64,000 bases of DNA from Planctomycetia bacterium. GTDB taxonomy: Bacteria > Planctomycetota > Brocadiia > Brocadiales > Brocadiaceae. The stretch spans positions 930,001 through 994,000 of the forward strand of contig JABTVC010000001.1 in the NCBI GenBank assembly GCA_015075005.1, read 5' to 3'. The position numbers and the translations under genes were made by a program. This document shows positions 18,303 through 26,966 of this stretch, in pieces. How positions within the stretch are numbered: the first letter of the stretch is position 1; every line of letters starts with the position of its first letter. A model generated the notes under the pieces. The model was not told the origin of the DNA and searched no databases. It worked only from the letters and a program-made list of their open reading frames with translations.

Positions 18303-18489
18303 AAGAATTTGCTCGATGCCTTAGCGTGGTATAACCGCAACAAATATCGCAATACATAAAAATATTTTATTCAGGAATAATCATGGTTGTAGTTGCACTT
18401 TATTACTATAGCAGGAAAAATTATCCTGGGACTGCAAGTTTTGACAATTATTTGCAATACCGGTAAATTTAAATAAATGTAACACCTTA

Positions 18490-18690
18490 GTTTTTTGAAA
18501 AACGTATTACCGATAAGCTCCGGAGGAGCAACCTGTTTGTAGCAAGATAGGACACCATAGCACATATGAGCTCCGTCAGGAGCGACCTGTCTCCCAGTCA
18601 CTCGTATACAGGCCGCTTCTACAGAGCTATTTACCCTATTGAATTTTATTGTGCTACAAACAGACCGCCCCTAACGGGGTTACATTGTTT
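18490..18690. repeat. REP-like intergenic repeats
   Basis: Two similar segments, AGCTCCGGAGGAGCAACCTG (18518) and AGCTCCGTCAGGAGCGACCT (18570), lie about 50 bp apart, with TTTGTAGCAAG and GTGCTACAAACAG nearby. The region 18303-18771 otherwise holds no gene. This looks like a dispersed repeat cluster before the protease-hydrolase gene. Confidence 0.55.
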
Positions 18691-18771
18691 TTATATTTTT
18701 AATAAATCGCAAGTAATGAAGACGTTGAGTATAAATAACAATCGGCTATTTTTATAAAGGGGGATAAGACC

Positions 18772-20751
18772 ATGGCAAAAAAGAAAAAGGAGGAGAAGCG
18801 TGTCCTGGATGCGCGTCCTGATGCGCTTGATTTTCGTGATAGAATGTATGTACCAACCTTGATGGAAGTACCTATTCGCATCGATCTTGATAAATATAAA
18901 CAATTGGGTGTACCAGTTCTTGATCAAGGTACTGAGGGGGCTTGTACCGGATTTGGTTTAGCAACGGTGGCGAATTGTCTTCTTCGTAAGCGTAAGGTGG
19001 TACCAGATACTGCATCGGTAAGTCCGCGTATGTTTTACGAACTTGCCAGACGCTATGATGAATGGCAAGGAGAGGATTATGAAGGGTCGAGTGCCCGTGG
19101 AGCAATGAAGGGTTGGCACAAGCACGGGATTTGTGCAGAAACGCTCTGGCCATACAATCCGCTTAAACCAGATAGTATCACGGCTGATGATCGATTGAGG
19201 GATGCGGCAAGGCGTCCTTTGGGCGCCTATTTCAGGGTTAACCATAAGGATTTGGTTGCCATGCATACCGCTTTGTCAGAAGTGGAAATTCTTTATGCAA
19301 CTGCTCTTGTACATGATGGCTGGAATAAAATTGGTGCCGATGGGGTAATCCCTCCCCTGGGTAAGATTCTTGGTGGACATGCCTTTGCTATTGTAGCCTT
19401 TGATGACCGCGGTTTTTGGATTCAAAATTCCTGGGGAGAGGACTGGGGGCAAGGAGGCTTTGCCTTAATTACGTATGATGATTGGATGAACCATGGTACC
19501 GATGTCTGGGTAGCCCGATTAGGCGCTCCGGTTATCCTGCGCACACCTGAGTCTGTCGCTGCGAGTCAGTCGGCTATAGCCCGGCAATCAGAAACGTATG
19601 CCTATCAGGCCATCCGTTCTCACATTATTAGTGTTGGCAATGATGGTCTTCTCCGGGTAAGCGGTACCTATGGTACATCAGTAGCCGAAGTTGCTTCAAT
19701 CTTCCGTGAGGATTTTTCGCGGATTACAAAGAATTGGAGCAAGAAGCGAATCCTTCTTTATGCCCACGGAGGGCTTACCAGTGAATATTCTGCGATACAA
19801 CGTGTTGCAGATTACCGCACAGCATTATTAGAATCAGAAGTTTATCCACTTGCATTTATCTGGAAGAGCGATTTTTGGACGACAATGACTAATTTACTGA
19901 AAGATGCGGTGAGCAGGCGGCGTCCCGAAGGTTTTATTGACGCGTCAAAGGACTTTATGCTCGACCGGCTGGATGATGCATTGGAGCCATTTACCCGAAT
20001 GCTTGGTGGAAATCTCATATGGGGTGAAATGAAAGAAAATGCTTTGGGTGCAACATGCGACTCGCAGGGCGGTGCGCGTATCGCAATAAAATATCTGGCA
20101 GAATTATTATCAAAAGACCCATCTGTTGAGCTTCACGTAGCCGGGCATAGTGCCGGAGCTATATTTCATGCACCTCTTATCCAATTATTGACCGAACAAG
20201 GGAAGATAACATCAGGGCCATTAAAGGGGAAAAAAGGATATGGTCTCAAGGTCTCCTCATGCACCCTTTGGGCGCCAGCATGTACGACAGAATTATTCAA
20301 GAAAACCTATATGCCCGCAATTCAAAACGGAGGTATTGGGAGATTTGCCCTTTTTACCCTTACGGACAAAGCGGAACAGGATGATCATTGTGCATCGATT
20401 TATCATAAATCACTTCTCTACCTGGTATCCAATGCCTTTGAAGAAAAACCGCGTATCCCTTTATTCCGCGACGGCAAAGCAATCCTTGGTATGGAAAAAT
20501 TTATTCGGAATGATCAGGATATTATAAAGCATATCGGTACGAAAAAATTCCAATGGGTTCTCTCACCGAATAATGCCAATACGGGTTCTCCGGATCATTC
20601 AACGGCAAAAAGTCATGGTGATTTCGATGATGACAAGGCGACGCTCCATGCTACACTTGCCCGTATCCTTCAGGAAACGAATGTCGCGGTTACATTTGAC
20701 ATGCACCGTTCTGCATCTTCGTTAAGGGATAGGAGACACAGGCTTATGTAA
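18772..20751 (+). CDS. Papain-like (C1) peptidase fused to a GxSxG alpha/beta hydrolase-like domain
   Basis: 659 residues without a signal peptide. Residues about 12-260 are a C1A-type cysteine peptidase: RPDALDFRDRMY lead-in, VPVLDQGTEGACTGFGLATV with the nucleophile Cys near 58 and oxyanion Gln before it, GGHAFAIVAF (His near 203) and IQNSWGEDWGQGGF (Asn near 219). Residues about 310-630 hold RILLYAHGGLTSEYSAIQRV (HGG oxyanion-type loop) and HVAGHSAGAIFHAPL (GHSAG, Ser near 459), as in lipase or esterase-like hydrolases. All catalytic residues of the peptidase and the hydrolase nucleophile are present. The highly basic N-terminus (AKKKKEEK) is odd. The role is unknown; a two-headed effector or protein-processing enzyme is possible. 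A GGGG box precedes the start. The gene stands alone between repeats and nrfA. Confidence 0.82.
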   Translation: MAKKKKEEKRVLDARPDALDFRDRMYVPTLMEVPIRIDLDKYKQLGVPVLDQGTEGACTGFGLATVANCLLRKRKVVPDTASVSPRMFYELARRYDEWQGEDYEGSSARGAMKGWHKHGICAETLWPYNPLKPDSITADDRLRDAARRPLGAYFRVNHKDLVAMHTALSEVEILYATALVHDGWNKIGADGVIPPLGKILGGHAFAIVAFDDRGFWIQNSWGEDWGQGGFALITYDDWMNHGTDVWVARLGAPVILRTPESVAASQSAIARQSETYAYQAIRSHIISVGNDGLLRVSGTYGTSVAEVASIFREDFSRITKNWSKKRILLYAHGGLTSEYSAIQRVADYRTALLESEVYPLAFIWKSDFWTTMTNLLKDAVSRRRPEGFIDASKDFMLDRLDDALEPFTRMLGGNLIWGEMKENALGATCDSQGGARIAIKYLAELLSKDPSVELHVAGHSAGAIFHAPLIQLLTEQGKITSGPLKGKKGYGLKVSSCTLWAPACTTELFKKTYMPAIQNGGIGRFALFTLTDKAEQDDHCASIYHKSLLYLVSNAFEEKPRIPLFRDGKAILGMEKFIRNDQDIIKHIGTKKFQWVLSPNNANTGSPDHSTAKSHGDFDDDKATLHATLARILQETNVAVTFDMHRSASSLRDRRHRLM

Positions 20752-20783
20752 GATTACAAAAATACCGATAAGAAATTATTGCT

Positions 20784-22223
20784 TCAATGTGCCAAGGGTT
20801 CCAATTTTAATACCTCAATCTGCCCTTGTCGTGCATAATCAATTGCCTCACCCAGAATACGTGCGGCTTCCTGGGGGGCATGGAAGCCCATTGAATTTTC
20901 TGCAGCTACAAAGTCCAATCGCCACTGAGCCTTACGATGTAAGGCTTGTGCTGCCTTCAATTGTTCGGCAGATATTCCAAATTCTTGTGCCCGTTGCAAA
21001 TCGTGAATGAGGGCAACAACTGCAACCTCAGCACGACTCATTAAGTCTCTCGTGCGGTCCTGAATCAATTCGACACGCGCCTTGAGTTCCGATTCACTAA
21101 AATGATGGCAGGTTTGACACGTATTGGAAACGTTCATGAGCGGACTACGCACATGATGGTCGCTGATTTTGATTGCGCCTTCCCGTTTGTATGGCATATG
21201 GCAATCCGCACATGCCACACCGCTGCGGGCATGAATCCCCTGACTCCACATTTCAAATTCAGGATGTTGTGCTTTGAGTAGCTGCGCACCGGAAGCTTTG
21301 TGAGTCCAGTCTTTAAAGTCTATTTCATCATAATAACCTTCGATCTGTTCTGCCCTTAGACCTTTCTGCCAGGGATACGTTAAGAATTTACCTTCACCTT
21401 TAAAGTAATACTCTACATGGCATTGACCGCAGGCAAATGAACGCATCTCCTGTCGTGTGGCCATGGTGTTAACGTCATACTCGCCTTTACGCCCATCAGT
21501 GCGCCAGCGTTCAATGCTGGGTAAATGGGGTAACGGATAGTCTGAACTGGCTAATACCCGAATTGCATTAAGAAAGGCCGGCCGGGTAACGCGTAATTGC
21601 AAGGTGTCCGGATCATGGCAATCTACGCATGATACAGGATGAGAGACCATCTTTCTGGCCTCGTCATAAGGCATGGCACAGACTATTTCAAAACCTTTCA
21701 TAATTTGTTCCTGCCGATAGGCTTCGCCCGCTGGTACACCTGCTTTGATTCCAGCCTCACGGTAAGCAGGGATGATAGATGAGTGACAGTGCAGACATGC
21801 TCCAGGTTGTTTGACTATTTTGATGCGTTCCGTTATGTCCTGGTCAGATAGCATGTAGGCATGACCACGGTCTTCCCGGTAATCCACACCGAAGGCATAT
21901 CCTTTAAAGATCTCACGCCAGCGCGGGTCTTCTTCGAGCTTATTGAAGGCATCACTTCCACCGTGTCGTGTCCGTTCTGTATCGACTGTCCGGCGATACC
22001 CATCGTATTGGCGTGGATAATTTTTACCCCAAACTACGGGGTCAATGGTATCCTCAGTCACTTCTACTACACGGAACACGTGTTGCTTCGCCTCTTCTTT
22101 GCGATGGGTGACATTTTGTAACAGAAGAATAACTCCCACCGTTGCTGCAGCAACCACAAGAATTGTGAACAAATAGAAAATCTTTGCACTATATCGAAAA
22201 TGAACTGGCGATTGACGATTCAT
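20784..22223 (-). CDS. nrfA: Pentahaem cytochrome c nitrite reductase (ammonia-forming)
   Basis: 479 residues with an N-terminal signal anchor. Five haem motifs are present: CLHCH (near residue 142), CVDCH, CGQCH, CADCH and CQTCH. NrfA landmarks follow the family order: YREDRGHAYML (catalytic Arg region), CGQCHVEYYFKGEGKFLTYP (catalytic Tyr) and LLKAQHPEFEMWSQGIHARS (catalytic His). The enzyme reduces nitrite to ammonium in the periplasm with six electrons. The first, active-site haem has CxxCH instead of the classical CxxCK, placing it in the CxxCH subgroup of NrfA. It follows nrfH by 19 bp and has a GAGGAG ribosome site, so the two form an operon. Confidence 0.95.
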   Translation of the reverse strand: MNRQSPVHFRYSAKIFYLFTILVVAAATVGVILLLQNVTHRKEEAKQHVFRVVEVTEDTIDPVVWGKNYPRQYDGYRRTVDTERTRHGGSDAFNKLEEDPRWREIFKGYAFGVDYREDRGHAYMLSDQDITERIKIVKQPGACLHCHSSIIPAYREAGIKAGVPAGEAYRQEQIMKGFEIVCAMPYDEARKMVSHPVSCVDCHDPDTLQLRVTRPAFLNAIRVLASSDYPLPHLPSIERWRTDGRKGEYDVNTMATRQEMRSFACGQCHVEYYFKGEGKFLTYPWQKGLRAEQIEGYYDEIDFKDWTHKASGAQLLKAQHPEFEMWSQGIHARSGVACADCHMPYKREGAIKISDHHVRSPLMNVSNTCQTCHHFSESELKARVELIQDRTRDLMSRAEVAVVALIHDLQRAQEFGISAEQLKAAQALHRKAQWRLDFVAAENSMGFHAPQEAARILGEAIDYARQGQIEVLKLEPLAH

Positions 22224-22242
22224 GGCTTAATTTCTCCTCACT

Positions 22243-22713
22243 CTAGCGCGCCGGACCGTGTCCGACGTTACTGTGACAATGGATACAATCTAACATTTGC
22301 CGGTCGTTGCCCGGATGGGTAGCAATCTCGCTTACAAACTCTCCGTGACAATACAGACAATTCTTTTGTAAAATAACGCGATTTTTTGGCAGCACCCGAA
22401 TTGGCTCACTGAAATCCTGCAGTGTAAAACCCTTCGAATGCCAGAAACCGTTTTTTAGCTTTGTTAAATATTTAGATACAAATTCATGCGGTATATGACA
22501 ATCGTTGCACGTTGCAACGGCATGATGACTCGCCTTTTGCCAACCATCATACTGCTCACGCATGATATGGCAGTTTACGCAAGCCTTAGGATCACTGGAA
22601 AGGTAAGATGCCCCATTTGCATAATAAAATGTGTAGCAGCATAAACCGATAAATATCCCCACACAGCAACACAAGAAAAGAGTGAAAAATTTTAAACCCG
22701 GCAGAATTCTCAT
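22243..22713 (-). CDS. nrfH: NrfH-type tetrahaem quinol dehydrogenase
   Basis: 156 residues with one N-terminal membrane helix (FFTLFLCCCVGIFIGLCCYT). Four haem motifs are present: CVNCH followed by IM, CNDCH, CLYCH and CIHCH. This is the NapC/NirT-family NrfH pattern, in which the Met after the first motif ligates haem 1. NrfH takes electrons from menaquinol and passes them to NrfA. Its place directly upstream of nrfA confirms the role. The region upstream to 22950 carries no gene. Confidence 0.95.
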   Translation of the reverse strand: MRILPGLKFFTLFLCCCVGIFIGLCCYTFYYANGASYLSSDPKACVNCHIMREQYDGWQKASHHAVATCNDCHIPHEFVSKYLTKLKNGFWHSKGFTLQDFSEPIRVLPKNRVILQKNCLYCHGEFVSEIATHPGNDRQMLDCIHCHSNVGHGPAR

Positions 22714-22951
22714 CGTTCCCCATTTTTTTGAATTGGTGTGAATAAACTGTATTTTGACGATATAAAGATTATTAACTACTATTTTGATAAAAAAGCAAGA
22801 AAATAATTACTGTTTCCCTCTACTTCAAGCACGGTATCAGTTAGGTGAATATGCTTAATGCATCTGAATCCTTAATATGGGGTACCAGGAACAATGTCAT
22901 TTTTAGTGCTAGTCAGTACCCCTAACTACACTGATGGCATTCACTAATAAA

Positions 22952-22986
22952 AAAGGGTTGTGCTATCATTGATAGCACAACCCTTT
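22952..22986 (-). terminator. Strong Rho-independent terminator
   Basis: A perfect 16-bp stem (AAAGGGTTGTGCTATC and its complement) with a 3-nt loop is followed on the minus strand by TTTTTATTAG. It ends the minus-strand zinc-ribbon transcript (23015-23284), insulating nrfHA from it. Confidence 0.88.
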
Positions 22987-23014
22987 CGATAAGTTATTTG
23001 GATGTCCTGCTGCT

Positions 23015-23284
23015 TTATGAAACTACTGGTATAAAATCTCCGGCACTGCCGCCGTCATTGTTATATACGGTTGGCATGTAAAAGGTATTTTCTGCGGCTT
23101 GGTCTATCTTTTGATTACACTTCGGACACCTTCGGTTATGCGGTCCCCTGCTGATAAACTTTTTCCCACACATAAGACAACTTCGTTCTGCTTTGTCTGT
23201 ATAAACATTTTTCAGAGAGAGGTTCTTTTCGTTATATTTTTTTTTGATTTTACGCTTTAATTTTTCTTTCTGCTGTGTACTCAT
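23015..23284 (-). CDS. Small zinc-ribbon protein behind a c-di-GMP riboswitch
   Basis: 89 residues. The first 30 are very basic (KEKLKRKIKKKYNEKN), followed by a zinc ribbon (CLMCGKKFISRGPHNRRCPK with a second CxxC), then an acidic/neutral tail ending GGSAGDFIPVVS. There is no signal peptide, so it is probably a cytoplasmic nucleic-acid or protein-binding factor. It is the first gene after a c-di-GMP-I-type aptamer and a strong terminator (23405-23545), and it has its own downstream terminator, so it is a single-gene unit. Its expression probably depends on second-messenger levels. Confidence 0.75.
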   Translation of the reverse strand: MSTQQKEKLKRKIKKKYNEKNLSLKNVYTDKAERSCLMCGKKFISRGPHNRRCPKCNQKIDQAAENTFYMPTVYNNDGGSAGDFIPVVS

Positions 23285-23404
23285 TGTGAACTCCCGGAAT
23301 GACTGAAAATGTAAATTACAATTGATTGTAAAAACAAAACCTTGTACTAGAATGTTCCAAAATATTTTATTTGTTGAATACCCTCTTATCCATCAATAAA
23401 AAAA

Positions 23405-23445
23405 CCTTACTGCAAAGATGTCCAAAATCATCTTCGGCAGTAAGG
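23405..23445 (-). terminator. Riboswitch-associated intrinsic terminator
   Basis: On the minus strand CCTTACTGCCGAAGATGATT pairs with CATCTTTGCAGTAAGG through a long stem, followed by a run of seven U (TTTTTTTATT). The 5' side of the stem lies directly after the aptamer and shares sequence (GCCTTACTGCC) that could also pair within its 3' part. This is the expected layout of a transcriptional expression platform. Confidence 0.85.
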
Positions 23446-23469
23446 CTGTCTTTATTACATGACTATTTA

Positions 23470-23545
23470 ATCTTTTAAAGACCCTTTACTTTGCGTCTCC
23501 TGGTCACCCAGGGTTTGCCTTTGTCAGTATGTCCGGTACTATATT
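23470..23545 (-). promoter_or_regulatory. c-di-GMP-I (GEMM) riboswitch aptamer
   Basis: The minus strand carries AAAGGCAAACCCTGG, a GTGA loop, CCAG, then GAGACGCAAAGT. This matches the GEMM-I core: GGCAAACC, a hairpin capped by a GNRA tetraloop, then GACGCAAAG. A second stem can form from GGGTCTTT and AAAGACAGCC. It lies just upstream of a terminator and the zinc-ribbon gene at 23015. Ligand binding is inferred from the conserved core, not shown. Confidence 0.82.
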
Positions 23546-23739
23546 AATTTAATGCGACTATTCTAAAATAATAACTTCTTATGTCAAGCAAAAAGTACAA
23601 AATGTTTTAAAGCAGTAATCGCAACGAATCTGACGAAATAATACGCTTGCCCCTCTACCCCTTGTGAAAATATATCTTTTCCGGTTTATCTCTTATTCCA
23701 TACGCTTCAGAAGATCACAAATTAATTAAATAAATTTGC

Positions 23740-23767
23740 TTGAATTTAAATATACGTGGCGTATAAT
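23740..23767 (+). promoter_or_regulatory. Probable sigma-70-type promoter for tRNA-Pro
   Basis: TTGAAT at 23740-23745 and a perfect TATAAT at 23762-23767 are separated by 16 bp. The tRNA begins about 42 bp after the -10 box. Confidence 0.65.
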
Positions 23768-23808
23768 AGCGACCTTGTAATGCTTTTGGGTTACACGAGT
23801 TTATTAAA

Positions 23809-23886
<78 letters not shown>

Positions 23887-24100
23887 CTAACATGCAACTT
23901 CACTAACAACTCATTCCTGCGCCGGATTGTGCTTCTCTGCAAAAAAAAGAAATTTTCAAATATCAGAAACTGGCGGTATCAGGTTTGTCCGTGCCACCCT
24001 TATAATTTTGAAATTCCTGTACATTTAAGTAACTATGCTATAGACCGCATATCATTTTTACTGATAGTGGCTTAAATAAAAGCAAGCATAATAGAAGCGC

Positions 24101-24412
24101 TTATTTTTTTGTTTTTGTTTTTGTTTTTTTAGAGTTTTCTACTTTTTTTGAAGCAGTTTTCTTTACAACGGTTTTCGGTTTTGCTATGGGCGATGGACGG
24201 CAAAGCATTTCACGCTTTGCGGCAAGCCGACCGCATGAATCACAAGTATACTTCAAATTGACAAGCTTGGGTGCACACACATGCCTGGGATCGCCTGTTA
24301 TCGTGCCGCAATATTTACATGCAACGACCTTCTTTGCCAGTATTGGCTTACACAGGTGCCCTTTATTTGTTGTTGCTAAGCCACACGTTTTACATGTATA
24401 TATATTTTCCAT
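24101..24412 (-). CDS. Triple zinc-knuckle protein with a lysine-rich tail
   Basis: 103 residues. Three tandem modules share the pattern C-x2-C-G-x(10)-C: CKTCGLATTNKGHLC, CKYCGTITGDPRHVC and CDSCGRLAAKREMLC, spaced about 30 residues apart, with a further conserved proline/lysine linker. The C-terminal 30 residues (VVKKTASKKVENSKKTKTK) resemble histone-H1-like or alanine/lysine-rich DNA-binding tails. There is no signal peptide. It might bind nucleic acid. A possible fourth ligand in each module (Cys or His) is unclear: HLC, HVC and MLC. It lies 14 bp after the NapH-like gene and may be co-transcribed with it. I do not recognise a named family. Confidence 0.75.
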   Translation of the reverse strand: MENIYTCKTCGLATTNKGHLCKPILAKKVVACKYCGTITGDPRHVCAPKLVNLKYTCDSCGRLAAKREMLCRPSPIAKPKTVVKKTASKKVENSKKTKTKTKK

Positions 24413-24426
24413 CTATTCCTTCCTTT

Positions 24427-25947
24427 CTATCCTGTTTGTTCGCGTCCTGGTTTATATAACATCATTATATATTTTAACATATCTTCTTCATTTTTAAAGA
24501 CTTTTCTCAAAAAGGGAATGGCCTCCTGAACATTTCCTTTTTTTAAAAAAACCAAACCGAGATTGCCATATGCTGCAACAAGATGATCGTCCAACTGAAT
24601 GGCCTTTCTGTATTCTTCAATTGCCAGATCATATTGTTCATTTCTATAATAAACCGTTCCTAAATTATTATAGAGGGCCGCGTTAAAAGGATTGCAGCTA
24701 ATGAGATATTTATACTCTGCCATGGCACGGTTATAATCACCTGCCTGCTTGTATGCTAGCGCCAGGGCGGCGCGGATCTCCTGATTTGATGGGAACTCAT
24801 TGAGTGCCTGACGATATGTTGCAATAGCATTATCATATTCCCTTAAATCAAAGAATCTGTTTCCTCTTAATAGGATGCGGGTTTCAGATGAGGTGCTTGT
24901 TGCCCAGAACCAGGCAAAGGAGGATAAGGTTATAAGCCCGACGGTCAACAACTTTCTTTTTTGTTGAACGGTTTCTGATAGGGGTACGTACCTCTTCGCT
25001 AAGATATTTATCATGAAAATGCCAAAACATAATCCCCATGCGGCGCCCAGAAATGTCTGAAAACTTCCCAGCCACTTTTGGGTGTAATACGCAAGTATTA
25101 ATCCGCAGGAGATAAGGAAGAAGTCATAATACCAGCTATAATTACTGTGCTGCGGAATTAACCATTTGATCCGACGGGTAATTGAAATTGTATGTAAACC
25201 CCATCGGTAACTTAACGTATTGTTCTGGCAAGCGTTCTTACATGCAAGGCATCGGATACAGTTCGGATTTACTACTGCGTTGTGTTGCGCAATCTCCTGA
25301 TGTACTTGGATTCCCATGGTGCAAGTCTTCGTGCAACTCATACAACCCTTACATGCATTAATCTTTCGAATGCGCCAAAAGCTCATATTGTCAAAGATTG
25401 CAAGCATGGGTGCCCATGGGCATACATATCTGCAAAATGCCCTTGACCCCAAAAGATAGATAAACAGAAAGGCATCAAAAATAATAAAGGATGCAATAAT
25501 AATGGGATTTCTGGGAAGATCTGCGGTCATTACCGGTGAGTCACCAAAACCTATATGGAAATGCGGAATGCCGTATATAAGCCAGAATTCGCAGATAGCG
25601 GTTAATGTCTTCAGAAGAAAGACGTACTGAATGATGTTTGCCTTTGAGTGTATGATGTGTGGGTGTATTCCGAGTTTATTGAGGATTTTTAAAGCGCAGT
25701 CTTGAAAGAAGGCAAAGTGACAACCCCAACCGCAAAAGAGCCTTCCAAAAAAGACCGTCATGATAGACACAAAGATAAAGAATGCAGCCGCGGAGTTTAA
25801 CAAACCTATACCAAAAAGACTGACAACACCATTGAGACTAAACGACCCTATGCGTTGATAGCCGAATTTATACCAGAGCACGACATGAACAACGATTAAT
25901 ATATTTATCAAAGACAGCACCAGGAATCGTTTCTTATTGATGTTCAT
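24427..25947 (-). CDS. NapH-like polyferredoxin membrane protein fused to a TPR domain
   Basis: About 506 residues from the start at 25947 (MNINKKRFLVLSLINILIVV); the longer frame to 26022 runs through an ATGA microsatellite. The membrane part has a FFGRLFCGWGCHFAFFQD motif and SRAFCRYVCPWAPMLA, the conserved CxxxCP half-motifs of the NapH/CcoG/RdxA family. Two ferredoxin-type clusters follow (CKGCMSCTKTC and CIRCLACKNAC, about residues 220-265). After two more membrane segments, residues about 370-490 form three TPR repeats (AIATYRQALNEFPSNQEIRA, MAEYKYLISCNPFNAALYNN and so on), probably periplasmic. This suggests electron transfer from quinol to, or assembly of, periplasmic redox proteins held by the TPRs. 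The fusion is unusual. Confidence 0.82.
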   Translation of the reverse strand: MNINKKRFLVLSLINILIVVHVVLWYKFGYQRIGSFSLNGVVSLFGIGLLNSAAAFFIFVSIMTVFFGRLFCGWGCHFAFFQDCALKILNKLGIHPHIIHSKANIIQYVFLLKTLTAICEFWLIYGIPHFHIGFGDSPVMTADLPRNPIIIASFIIFDAFLFIYLLGSRAFCRYVCPWAPMLAIFDNMSFWRIRKINACKGCMSCTKTCTMGIQVHQEIAQHNAVVNPNCIRCLACKNACQNNTLSYRWGLHTISITRRIKWLIPQHSNYSWYYDFFLISCGLILAYYTQKWLGSFQTFLGAAWGLCFGIFMINILAKRYVPLSETVQQKRKLLTVGLITLSSFAWFWATSTSSETRILLRGNRFFDLREYDNAIATYRQALNEFPSNQEIRAALALAYKQAGDYNRAMAEYKYLISCNPFNAALYNNLGTVYYRNEQYDLAIEEYRKAIQLDDHLVAAYGNLGLVFLKKGNVQEAIPFLRKVFKNEEDMLKYIMMLYKPGREQTG

Positions 25948-26027
25948 GGTACATTCAGGGAAGGAAGGAATGAATGAATGAATGAATGAATTATTTGTCT
26001 TTAAGCGGGAATTAAAATTCAAAAAAA

Positions 26028-26531
26028 CTATTCAGTCAGCATCAATGTTATTTTTGAACTACCCACGTTTTTGATACTCGCTTTATATGTATAGAATCCA
26101 GGTCTGGCAAGTGTGTCGTTGATATACGCCAAAAAAGTACTTTCTCTTGGAATGGTAAACTCTGCATCTTCTTTTCCACTCCTGATGCCTGAAAGCTCGA
26201 AAGTTACTGTTATATCTTTGTCCCTTTCACCAGTATTGATTACAACAATTCCCACATAAAATTTGCTAAATGTCGGATATTCATAGGTAAGGGGTATAGG
26301 TTCTGTAGTAGGTTCTTCCGTAGTGGAAAAAGCACCCATTATTACCATGGGCTTAGACTGGGAACTTTTAGTAATTGTATTCCTGATGGCGTGTCCCCGA
26401 ATATTCCACAAGGTTTCTTTCTGTGTTTCACCAAATACTCTTGGCTCCATAGGGGAAAAAAATAAAATCAGCATGGATACCAAAATACTTGTGCATAGTA
26501 CATGGTTTATTTTAGCGGGTATTATCTCCAT
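26028..26531 (-). CDS. Secreted hypothetical protein
   Basis: 167 residues with an N-terminal signal segment (TSILVSMLILFFSPM). The mature part is predicted mostly beta: KFYVGIVVINTGERDKDITV and FELSGIRSGKEDAEFTIPRE, which resembles an immunoglobulin-like or CARDB-type fold. There are no cysteines in the mature part. It lies upstream of the NapH-like/TPR gene (81 bp) in the same direction and may be its periplasmic partner. I recognise no named family. Confidence 0.65.
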   Translation of the reverse strand: MEIIPAKINHVLCTSILVSMLILFFSPMEPRVFGETQKETLWNIRGHAIRNTITKSSQSKPMVIMGAFSTTEEPTTEPIPLTYEYPTFSKFYVGIVVINTGERDKDITVTFELSGIRSGKEDAEFTIPRESTFLAYINDTLARPGFYTYKASIKNVGSSKITLMLTE

Positions 26532-26667
26532 CTATCTTCTCCGTACGGTATGGGTACTGTCAATGCCGGTATTTTAGGCGGAATTTTTTAAACGAAATAT
26601 AAAAATGCGCTTTGTGACAACCGTGTGAAGTGGTTTTCCGCTGCATTTTGTGAATGTCTCTCTAAAG

Positions 26668-26740
26668 TACCCCCAAGGGGATTTGAACCCCTGTCTCCAG
26701 GCTGAGAACCTGGCATCCTGGGCCACTAGACGATGGGGGC
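26668..26740 (-). tRNA. tRNA-Glu (CTC anticodon)
   Basis: On the minus strand GCCCCCATCGTCTAGTGG opens the gene, the anticodon loop is TTCTCAG (CTC) and the T arm is GGGGTTCAAATCCCC. The acceptor stem closes with a G-U pair, and CCA is not encoded. All arms form. Confidence 0.93.
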
Positions 26741-26966
26741 ATAGAAAATGCTAGGAAATTATGAAAATATTAAATTTTTAAAATGACGTCATAAAAAATA
26801 CTATATTTTTTTTATGATGTCAATAAAATTTCAAATCTTCACAGTGTAAGAGATTGCTTCGTCGCTTTACTCCCCGCAATGACGTTTGTTTGCGTATACA
26901 TTTTGCTGAAACGCTATACTAGAATTACTTCTATCCAATATTGTCTTTCGCTGGCTTCACTTTCAC

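Noticed and set aside
23470..23545. Cobalamin or TPP riboswitch in front of the zinc-ribbon gene
   Set aside because: The core matches the c-di-GMP-I pattern; no B12-box or TPP motif is seen.
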